NCBI RefSeq assembly: GCF_905212365.1
Contig: NZ_CAJMEH010000048.1
Coordinates: 1 to 17,470, forward strand
Direction: 5' to 3'
DNA from: an uncultured Phascolarctobacterium sp.
GTDB lineage: Bacteria > Bacillota > Negativicutes > Acidaminococcales > Acidaminococcaceae
DNA: 17,470 nucleotides
Shown here: one piece after another, positions 1-5,123 of the stretch
Position numbering within the stretch: the stretch's first letter is position 1
Layout: each line of letters opens with the position of its first letter
Program-made: the position numbers and the translations under genes
The notes under the pieces: model-generated
Seen by the model: only the letters and a program-made list of their open reading frames with translations
The model's database searches: none
What the model was told of the DNA's origin: nothing

Positions 1-783
1 ATCGAAAACGGGCCGAGAGCCTTAACCCGCGCCCATAAAATTGAAAATTATTACGGCGCTGCCGCCAGCGGCCTGAAGCTTTACGCCGACGGTCTGGAAC
101 AAGCGCGTAAACTGGGCGCGACAATTATTCAGGACGAAGTTGTGGGCGTAGAATATACCGGCGGCTTTACGCTGACGCTGAAAAACGCAGGCGCAGCCTT
201 GACCGCGCCAGCGCTCGTCCTCGCCACCGGCACAAAAAACATTACGCTCGACCTGCCGGGCCTGGCGGAATTGGAAGGCAGGGGCGTCAGCTACTGCGCC
301 GTCTGCGACGGCTTCTTCTTCCGCAATAAGCGCGTGGCGGTCGCAGGCAGCGGCGCTTACGCCCTGCACGAAGCGGAATATTTAAAGCATTTGGCGAAAT
401 CCGTAACCGTACTAACCAACGGCAAGGACGATTCAATGGCACTTAGCGCAGGCTTCGCCGCCATCGCGCAGCCTTTAGCGGCGCTGACGGGAGAAGGCAG
501 ACTGCAAAGCATAATTTTTGCCGACGGCAGCGCGCTGGCAGTTGACGGACTTTTTATCGCGCTTGGCACGGCGGACAGCGCCGACATAGCGCGCAAGCTT
601 GGCGCACAGCTTAACGGGCGCTTTATCCGCATTGACGAAAACTGCGCCACCAATGTTCCCGGCCTGTTCGCCGCAGGCGACTGCACAGGCGGCCTTATGC
701 AAATCGCCAAGGCCGTCCACGAAGGCGCTCGCGCCGGGCTTGCGGCCATTAAATTTATCCGCGAGCAAAGCGTTGCAAAATAA
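1..783 (+). CDS. trxB: Thioredoxin reductase-like flavoprotein, 3' part (start lies before the window)
   Basis: The frame is open from base 1 to the TAA at 781-783, so about 260 C-terminal residues are visible and the N-terminal FAD-binding GxGxxG is outside the window. Visible landmarks are the LVLATG segment, the redox-active CAVCDG (bases 297-314), a second Rossmann motif VAVAGSGAYALHEAE, and the C-terminal FAD-contact segment GLFAAGDCTGG. These identify the low-molecular-weight thioredoxin reductase fold, which passes electrons through FAD and the CxxC pair to thioredoxin in the cytosol. It lies 153 bp upstream of trxA on the same strand, its expected partner. The second nucleotide-binding site is odd: the usual GGGDSAxEEA reads GSGAYALHEA, and the basic HRRxxxR NADPH motif is absent (VLTNGKDDSM). 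The enzyme may therefore use ferredoxin or another donor instead of NADPH. The fold assignment is secure; the donor is inference. Confidence 0.88.
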   Translation: MENGPRALTRAHKIENYYGAAASGLKLYADGLEQARKLGATIIQDEVVGVEYTGGFTLTLKNAGAALTAPALVLATGTKNITLDLPGLAELEGRGVSYCAVCDGFFFRNKRVAVAGSGAYALHEAEYLKHLAKSVTVLTNGKDDSMALSAGFAAIAQPLAALTGEGRLQSIIFADGSALAVDGLFIALGTADSADIARKLGAQLNGRFIRIDENCATNVPGLFAAGDCTGGLMQIAKAVHEGARAGLAAIKFIREQSVAK

Positions 784-936
784 AATTCCAAATGCAAAAA
801 GCGATTCTTATATTTTAAAGCGAATAGCAATTTTAGCGCATAAGCGCATAAAATACGCTGCGAATTGCGTTTGCGATGCGAGATATGGAGTCGCCGTTAA
901 ATATTTAAAATCAAATTTTAAAAGGAGCGAATCATC

Positions 937-1242
937 ATGGCATTAGAAATCACAGCCGCTAATTTTGCGGACGAAGTACTCGCCGGCGACAAAACCGTCC
1001 TGGTAGATTTTTGGGCGGAATGGTGCGGCCCCTGCCGCATGCAGAGCCCGATTTTAGAAGCTTTCGCGGCGGAACACCCCGAAGTAAAGGTAGCAAAAGT
1101 AGATGTGGATGCCAACGGCGAACTCGCCGAAAAATTCGGCATCATGTCCATCCCCACGCTGCTCGTTTTCAAAAACGGCAAGCTGGCAAAATCTGCCGTC
1201 GGCCTGCACGACAAGCAAGCGCTGGCCGCATTGACAGAATAA
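937..1242 (+). CDS. trxA: Thioredoxin
   Basis: A 101-aa protein, a normal size for a single-domain thioredoxin, starting at ATG 937 behind AAAGGAG at 921-927. The classic active site WCGPC is at residues 29-33 within DFWAEWCGPCRM. The cis-proline loop SIPTLLVF follows at about residue 70, and the terminal GxxxKxxL-type helix is present. It is a cytosolic dithiol reductant for ribonucleotide reductase, peroxiredoxins and oxidised proteins, and should be recycled by the reductase encoded just upstream. The 153-bp gap (784-936) is AT-rich with short GCGCATAA repeats. I see no convincing promoter there, so co-transcription with trxB is possible but unproven. A hairpin follows the stop. Confidence 0.96.
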   Translation: MALEITAANFADEVLAGDKTVLVDFWAEWCGPCRMQSPILEAFAAEHPEVKVAKVDVDANGELAEKFGIMSIPTLLVFKNGKLAKSAVGLHDKQALAALTE

Positions 1243-1254
1243 AACTGCAAAAGG

Positions 1255-1310
1255 AAAACGCCGCCCGGCAAAACGCATTTCATCTGCGTCCGCCCGACGG
1301 CGTTAATATT
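1255..1310 (+). terminator. Probable Rho-independent terminator of trxA
   Basis: AACGCCG (1257-1263) pairs with CGGCGTT (1298-1304), and inside it ACGCA (1273-1277) pairs with TGCGT (1285-1289). The outer stem is followed by AATATTTT. It begins 15 bp after the trxA stop. The stem is interrupted and the U-tract is short, so confidence is moderate. Confidence 0.5.
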
Positions 1311-1328
1311 TTGATACCCAGATCAGAA

Positions 1329-1408
1329 CTGTCTTTGACAGATAACTAGGCGACGCAATAAGGGCGTCTAGGATTCCCGTTTACGTCGGCGTAGGACACA
1401 TCAAAGAC
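1329..1408. other. Structured intergenic segment of unknown function
   Basis: This gap between trxA and the convergent ATPase gene holds nested inverted repeats: CTGTC-TTT-GACAG (1329-1341), GACGC (1352-1356) with GCGTC (1364-1368), and an outer perfect 8-bp pair GTCTTTGA (1331-1338) with TCAAAGAC (1401-1408). None is followed by a T-tract on either strand, so it is not an obvious terminator. No ORF of interest is present. Confidence 0.4.
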
Positions 1409-1430
1409 ATTACTAATGCAGATCTCGTTA

Positions 1431-2705
1431 TTAATCTTTTAGACATCCAATAGGAACAACATAAACTCCATCTGACCTACGATAAGCATACTTGCCTATA
1501 CCTGTAAGAACCATTAAAAAAGAGGCTGGTAGCATTTTGTTATCATCTATTTTATTCTTAAGAGCCTTTAAATTTATTGCTCCTTCTTCCACTAGCTTAT
1601 CACCGCCCAACTTAATTTCAACCAAACCATATTGTCCATTTCTTAAATGGATTACAGCATCACATTCCAATCCATCCTTATCCCGATAATGATATACACT
1701 ACCATTCAAAGCATCAGCAAATATTCGCAAATCCCTAACACAAAGCGTTTCAAAAAGAAACCCAAAGGTATTTAGATCTTTTAACAAATCATTTGGCCCA
1801 ATACCTAAAGAAGCTACTGCTATAGACGGATCAATATAATACCGCGTTTCAGAAAACCGTATGGCCGTTTTTGAACGCAAATTAGGATTCCACGCAGGCA
1901 TATCTTCTACTACAAAAATCTTTCGCAGCGCATCCAGATACGCAGCTACAGTATCCTCATTTATGGAATAATCCTCATTCACAGAAATATCTCTTGCTAT
2001 AACTGTAACAGGTACTTGCGCTCCCTGATGTCTTGCATAAGAACGCATAAGCCGCTTTACTCGTTCCGGATTTTTCCTTGAATTATCCGCACGATTTATA
2101 TCATTATGCACTACGGCATCAACATAATCCATTGCCTGTTCCAATGCAATTTCATCACGTAACCCAACCGCCTTAGGCCAGCCACCACGACAAATCAAAA
2201 AAGCTAATCGCTCAATACTGATATCTGATTCCCCGTCAATATCTTCTAAGCCATCAAATAAATTTCCTAAGCTTACTTCACCTGTCGAATCTTCGGACTC
2301 ATATAAACTCATAGGCCGCATAGTAAGCCAGGCAAACCTACCGGTTCCAGAATGTGCGATATCTTTAGTATCAGGCGGAACTGCAGACCCCGTTAAGATA
2401 AACTGCCCCAGCTCTCCTCTATGATCTACCTCAAATCTTATGGCATCCCATAATTTCGGCGCAAGCTGCCATTCGTCAATCAATCTAGGAGTCTTACCTT
2501 TAAGTAATCTTTTAGGACTAAGTTCAGACATTGCTATATTCTGACTTTTAGTCTCCGGATCATCCATATAGAGAACGCTTAATGCTATTTGCTCAGCTGT
2601 AGTCGTTTTACCACACCATTTAGGTCCCTCGATCAACACCGCTCCTTTACCTTCAAGTTTACGCCTTAAAATATTATCAGCAATACGTTTCTTATAGACT
2701 TGCAA
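1431..2705 (-). CDS. AAA ATPase with DUF4143-type C-terminal domain
   Basis: A protein of about 424 aa of the AAA_14/DUF4143 family, cytosolic P-loop ATPases of unclear role that are common in accessory regions. Visible motifs, numbered from the TTG start, are Walker A GPKWCGKTT (27-35), a Walker-B-like PRLIDEWQ (73-80), the ILTGSA sensor strand (103-108) and GRFAWLTMRPMSLYE (122-136). Near the C-terminus, ECDAVI followed by GQYGLVEIK resembles a PD-(D/E)xK nuclease fold. I chose TTG at 2705 because GGGAGGG lies 7 nt upstream of it. An in-frame GTG at 2723 would add six residues but has no ribosome site. A well-formed promoter and a tandem repeat array lie upstream. The coding strand is AT-richer than the flanking trx and his genes, which suggests transfer. 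The family is recognised with good confidence; its cellular job is unknown. Confidence 0.88.
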   Translation of the reverse strand: MQVYKKRIADNILRRKLEGKGAVLIEGPKWCGKTTTAEQIALSVLYMDDPETKSQNIAMSELSPKRLLKGKTPRLIDEWQLAPKLWDAIRFEVDHRGELGQFILTGSAVPPDTKDIAHSGTGRFAWLTMRPMSLYESEDSTGEVSLGNLFDGLEDIDGESDISIERLAFLICRGGWPKAVGLRDEIALEQAMDYVDAVVHNDINRADNSRKNPERVKRLMRSYARHQGAQVPVTVIARDISVNEDYSINEDTVAAYLDALRKIFVVEDMPAWNPNLRSKTAIRFSETRYYIDPSIAVASLGIGPNDLLKDLNTFGFLFETLCVRDLRIFADALNGSVYHYRDKDGLECDAVIHLRNGQYGLVEIKLGGDKLVEEGAINLKALKNKIDDNKMLPASFLMVLTGIGKYAYRRSDGVYVVPIGCLKD

Positions 2706-2740
2706 AAAATGTCCCTCCCTCACCTTTAACCGATACCATT

Positions 2741-2769
2741 ATTATAGCAAGCAAAAACTAATGCATCAA
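2741..2769 (-). promoter_or_regulatory. Sigma-A-type promoter of the AAA ATPase gene
   Basis: Read on the minus strand, -35 TTGATG (2764-2769), a 17-bp spacer and a perfect -10 TATAAT (2741-2746). It lies about 35 bp before the start codon and begins 2 bp from the tandem array. Confidence 0.7.
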
Positions 2770-2770
2770 T

Positions 2771-2854
2771 ATTTTTCGGCGTTTTGGCGGAATGTTTTTC
2801 GGCGTTTTGGCGGAATATTTTTCGGCGTTTTGGCGGAATATTTTTCGGCGTTTT
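2771..2854. repeat. 23-bp tandem repeat, 3.65 copies
   Basis: Head-to-tail units at 2771-2793, 2794-2816 and 2817-2839, plus a 15-bp partial copy at 2840-2854. Each unit has a TTTTTCGGCG half and a TTTTGGCGGAAT half. The full copies differ only at the first base of copy 2 (G for A). The period is not a multiple of three, so the array is not coding. It abuts the -35 box of the ATPase promoter, a typical place for repeated regulator sites. Confidence 0.9.
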
Positions 2855-2899
2855 ATCAATTATGTAGTTACGCTTTTGCCAAAAGCTGTAGCCTATACC

Positions 2900-2937
2900 A
2901 AAATCCGCCCTTCGATATGAAGGACGGATTTTGTTTT
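2900..2937. terminator. Strong hairpin terminator, probably bidirectional
   Basis: AAAATCCG (2900-2907) pairs with CGGATTTT (2925-2932) and CCTTC (2909-2913) with GAAGG (2919-2923), with one internal mismatch and a GATAT loop. On the plus strand it runs into GTTTTTGG. On the minus strand it lies just after the stop codon of the decayed UbiD-like fragment, whose original terminator it may be. Confidence 0.65.
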
Positions 2938-2940
2938 TGG

Positions 2941-3151
2941 TTATTGCTTTTCCAGTCCAAGCAAAAACTCAACACACTGCTCCAATATGCTTTTAAATTT
3001 TCTCTCAGCAATTCGATATCAGCAGCCGCGGCCTCGTCCACATAACGTCCTTCATATCGAAAATATCCACGTCCTCGTCCACCAAAATAACTTGCTTCAA
3101 TTCGGGGAACGCCGAGAAAGCCAGCAAAGTAACCGTACAACTTACCTTTAT
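2941..3151 (-). pseudogene. Decayed C-terminal fragment of a UbiD-family decarboxylase
   Basis: One minus-strand frame, from about 3127 down to 3038, reads LLAFSAFPELKQVILVDED and then VDIFDMKDVMW. This matches the conserved C-terminal region of UbiD-type (prenyl-FMN-dependent) decarboxylases, where a LKxVxxVDxDVDxxDxxxVxW pattern is typical. The frame runs to a TGA at 3005-3007. A neighbouring frame then reads IAERKFKSILEQCVEFLLG and continues to a TAA at 2941-2943, directly followed by a terminator hairpin. I interpret this as one gene end with an internal deletion or frameshift and no N-terminal part, so it is non-functional. A 90-codon open frame on the same strand (TTG at 3140) overlaps it, but reads through the terminator hairpin and is probably spurious. 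The UbiD match is from memory of the family pattern; the second segment is less certain. Confidence 0.6.
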
Positions 3152-3179
3152 TGACAAATTTTTCTCGTCATAGTACAAT
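3151..3179 (+). promoter_or_regulatory. Promoter of the relBE operon
   Basis: Perfect -35 TTGACA (3151-3156), 17-bp spacer, -10 TACAAT (3174-3179), 25 bp before the antitoxin start. Confidence 0.8.
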
Positions 3180-3185
3180 GTACTA
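3171..3185. promoter_or_regulatory. Palindromic operator overlapping the relBE -10 box
   Basis: TAGTACA-A-TGTACTA is a perfect 7+1+7 palindrome covering the -10 box. Ribbon-helix-helix antitoxins usually repress their own operon at such sites, so this is the likely antitoxin operator. Binding is inferred. Confidence 0.6.
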
Positions 3186-3204
3186 CAAGAAGGGAGTTGA
3201 TTAT

Positions 3205-3426
3205 ATGAGCTTTTCCATTAGATTAACCCAGGAAGAAAAATCTCTGGCCGAAAGCTATGCTAAGCTCCATTCCTTATCCTTAGGCGAAGCCTTCAAACGC
3301 GCTTTATTTGAACGCATCGAAGATGAATATGACATATCCATAGCCCAAGACGCTTACGCCGAATACGTTAAAGACGGCAAAAAGAGCAGGCCTATTGCCG
3401 ATTTATGGAAGGAACTCGATTTATGA
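3205..3426 (+). CDS. RelB/DUF6290-type antitoxin (ribbon-helix-helix)
   Basis: A 73-aa protein starting at ATG 3205, with AGGGAG (3191-3196) 8 nt upstream. A longer open frame back to 3151 would run through the promoter and is rejected. The N-terminus MSFSIRLTQEEKSLAESYAK has the short basic strand and following helix of a ribbon-helix-helix DNA-binding antitoxin. The C-terminal half (about 40-73, DISIAQDAYAEYV..LWKELDL) is the usual toxin-wrapping tail. It should neutralise the RelE toxin encoded immediately downstream and repress the operon through the palindrome at 3171-3185. Its stop overlaps the toxin start in ATGA, so the two are translationally coupled. Family assignment is good; exact subfamily is uncertain. 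Confidence 0.88.
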   Translation: MSFSIRLTQEEKSLAESYAKLHSLSLGEAFKRALFERIEDEYDISIAQDAYAEYVKDGKKSRPIADLWKELDL

Positions 3427-3689
3427 GCTACAGCGTCAAAACAACAGCGCGCTTCGATAAGGAATTTAAAAAGCTGGACCGCTATACGCAGCGCATGATT
3501 AAAGCGTGGATTGAAAAGCATCTTATAGATTGCGAAAATCCTCGTCAACAAAGGAAAGCGCTCACGGCGAACAGAAGCGGCCAATGGCGTTACCGCATCG
3601 GCGACTATCGCCTTATCTGCCTTATAGAAGACGAGCGCTTAGTTATCCTAGCTTTATCCGTCGGCCACCGGCGAGAACTTTACGATTAA
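3423..3689 (+). CDS. RelE/ParE-superfamily toxin
   Basis: An 88-aa protein starting at ATG 3423, overlapping the antitoxin stop by 3 nt. Its length and pattern fit RelE mRNA interferases: an N-terminal strand (YSVKTTARFDKEFKKLD), two helices (about 20-45), then the core strands WRYRIGDYRLI (55-65) and LVILALSVGHRRELYD (73-88). Basic residues R58, R63, R83 and R84 and terminal Y87 are placed like the catalytic Arg and Tyr residues of RelE. It would cleave mRNA on the ribosome when the labile antitoxin is lost. No truncation or missing key residue is seen, so the pair looks functional. A second, ruined copy lies at 6574-6638. Confidence 0.9.
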   Translation: MSYSVKTTARFDKEFKKLDRYTQRMIKAWIEKHLIDCENPRQQRKALTANRSGQWRYRIGDYRLICLIEDERLVILALSVGHRRELYD

Positions 3690-3690
3690 A

Positions 3691-3820
3691 AATCAAAACT
3701 GCCGCAAGGATTATCCCCTGTCGTTTCGACAAAGGAAATTTCCTTGCGGCAGTCTTTTTTATTTTTCGTTTTTACTTTCGCCCTGCGTTTGGCGGCAGCG
3801 TTTCGCCGCCAGAAAAGCGC
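3691..3820 (+). repeat. 130-bp direct repeat, copy A (terminator plus second hairpin)
   Basis: Aligns without gaps to 6639-6768, offset 2948 bp, with 11 mismatches by my count, nine of them in the last 36 bases. It contains the relBE terminator and a second stem at 3789-3812. It starts just after the relE stop. Confidence 0.9.
3695..3760 (+). terminator. Rho-independent terminator of relBE
   Basis: A perfect 12-bp outer stem, ACTGCCGCAAGG (3698-3709) with CCTTGCGGCAGT (3742-3753), has an inner GTCG-TTT-CGAC hairpin and is followed by CTTTTTTATTTTT. It starts 6 bp after the relE stop. Confidence 0.88.
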
Positions 3821-3835
3821 AGGCCTTTGAGTTTT

Positions 3836-3958
3836 TTATTTTTCAAAAACGACCGCGTAACTATTTAAGAAACCGGAACGCTGGTTTTCAATTAAAATTT
3901 TGTCGGCTTCTTCTACAGAAATAATTACGTCACATTTGTTAGTTGCGCGCTCCTGCAA
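3836..3958 (-). pseudogene. Orphan C-terminal tail homologous to the end of the glycine-zipper protein
   Basis: Just beyond the stop of the 346-aa gene, a 41-codon open stretch on the same strand has no ribosome site and ends at TAA 3836-3838. Its NKCDVIISVEEADKILIEN (bases 3884-3940) aligns without gaps to residues 322-340 of that protein, NKDAIIKSMENAEKVIADN: 8 of 19 identical, and most other positions conservative. After that the tails differ, with this one continuing QRSGFLNSYAVVFEK. It is probably the remnant of a second copy or an alternative C-terminus. The alignment was made by eye. Confidence 0.6.
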
Positions 3959-3959
3959 G

Positions 3960-5000
3960 CTAACTTAGCCAATTCCAAAAATTATCGGCAATTACTTTTT
4001 CCGCATTTTCCATAGATTTTATAATAGCATCTTTATTAATAGCGTTCATGCCATCTGCTAGTTCATTTTTCAAGACAAATTCAACTTTACACATATTATA
4101 AAGCAAGCCAACTAAAAGAACTGTATTTTGAGTTAAAAGCTTTTCCTCCTCCGTAAAACACTTCCAATCTTCATGCCCCAAATACAAGACAATATTTTTT
4201 AGTTGCTTGAAATGCTCTACATATATTTTATTAACGTCGCGTAGCGTATTCTGATAATTATTCGACATAGTATTCAATTCGGCTAAATAAGAGCAAATTT
4301 TATTAATTTTAGCTTCTGCTTCTGACATTTGTTTCCATACATCGTCAGCATCATCCAGCATTTTGCTTCCTGCTAAACTAAATATCACACCGCCTACAAG
4401 TAAGAAAACACCTAATGTTGACGCGCCTAAAATAGTAGTGCCTAAAGCCACTCCCCCGCCTCCAGCAGCAATAGGTCCGCCGCCTAAGGCTGCCAAGGTA
4501 GCGTTCGTTGCCGCCGCACCGCTCAACGACGCTATCGGCGTCCCCGTAGAAGCAGTTCCTAAGGCCATTACAGTAGCTGTTGTCGCTCCTGCAGCTGCAA
4601 AACCGCCAGCAGTACCTAAAGCTGCGCCGCTTAACCCGCCTAAAAGTATGCCTGCGCCAATAGATACTTCTTCTAATTTTTCAGGATCATATTCAGGCAA
4701 AGTAACGCCGTTTTTAGAATAACTTTGGAAATGTGGTTTATTCTTTATCTTTTCAAATACGTTAGCAAAATCTTTAAAGCTATGCAAGATTTCTAATTCC
4801 AGCTTTCCTAAATTATCCATGCTGTTACTAGTCGCTATATTTTTATTCTTAAACTTTCTTATATTCATTTCATGACGACTGTTAGCTTGCCGGGCTATAT
4901 CTTTGGCCTGTTTTATTTTTTTAGCCCCTTTTACTCCTTTGTTGAGGCCTACCACGCCTGCTGCTGCAGCAAGAGCTGCTAAAATTATTGGTAATGCCAT
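3960..5000 (-). CDS. Glycine-zipper membrane-active protein of unknown function (cassette gene 2)
   Basis: A 346-aa protein that I cannot assign to a named family. Residues 1-19 form a hydrophobic Ala-rich helix followed by a Lys-rich stretch (21-33), and about 25-110 is predicted helical. Residues 113-211 are an exceptional Gly/Ala/Thr-rich hydrophobic block (LSGAALGTAGGFAAAG, AALGGGPIAAGGGGVALG, LGVFLLVGGVIFSLAG) typical of glycine-zipper transmembrane hairpins. About 215-346 is again charged and helical with coiled-coil character. Helical arm, hydrophobic hairpin, helical arm is the layout of alpha-pore-forming toxins and some membrane-remodelling proteins, but that is an analogy, not homology. 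The ATG at 5000 follows an AAAGGCGG site. It lies 123 bp downstream of the 429-aa gene on the same strand and probably acts with it. It is AT-rich relative to the core genes. Confidence 0.85.
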   Translation of the reverse strand: MALPIILAALAAAAGVVGLNKGVKGAKKIKQAKDIARQANSRHEMNIRKFKNKNIATSNSMDNLGKLELEILHSFKDFANVFEKIKNKPHFQSYSKNGVTLPEYDPEKLEEVSIGAGILLGGLSGAALGTAGGFAAAGATTATVMALGTASTGTPIASLSGAAATNATLAALGGGPIAAGGGGVALGTTILGASTLGVFLLVGGVIFSLAGSKMLDDADDVWKQMSEAEAKINKICSYLAELNTMSNNYQNTLRDVNKIYVEHFKQLKNIVLYLGHEDWKCFTEEEKLLTQNTVLLVGLLYNMCKVEFVLKNELADGMNAINKDAIIKSMENAEKVIADNFWNWLS

Positions 5001-5024
5001 AATTTAATTCCGCCTTTCCTTTAC

Positions 5025-5053
5025 ATAATATGCATAATTAAATTTATATGCAA
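5025..5053 (-). promoter_or_regulatory. Possible internal promoter for the glycine-zipper gene
   Basis: On the minus strand, TTGCAT (5048-5053), 17 bp, TATTAT (5025-5030), about 25 bp before the start codon. The region is AT-rich, so a chance match is possible. Confidence 0.4.
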
Positions 5054-5123
5054 ATCATAATCTAAATTATGTTCGTTGAACTGCGCTCATTTTAATTAGC
5101 GCTATACAAATCATATCGATGCG

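Noticed and set aside
2771..2854. CRISPR array
   Set aside because: Units are directly contiguous with no variable spacers and only 23 bp long; there are no cas genes nearby.
2868..3140. 90-aa minus-strand hypothetical protein
   Set aside because: It runs through a terminator hairpin, and another frame over the same bases carries the UbiD match.
3405..3422. Longer RelE starting six codons upstream
   Set aside because: The ATG at 3423 overlaps the antitoxin stop in a standard coupled ATGA, and the longer form starts inside the antitoxin without a ribosome site.
4363..4722. 119-aa Pro/Ala-rich plus-strand ORF
   Set aside because: It is the complement of the Gly/Ala block of the glycine-zipper gene and has no ribosome site or plausible domain.
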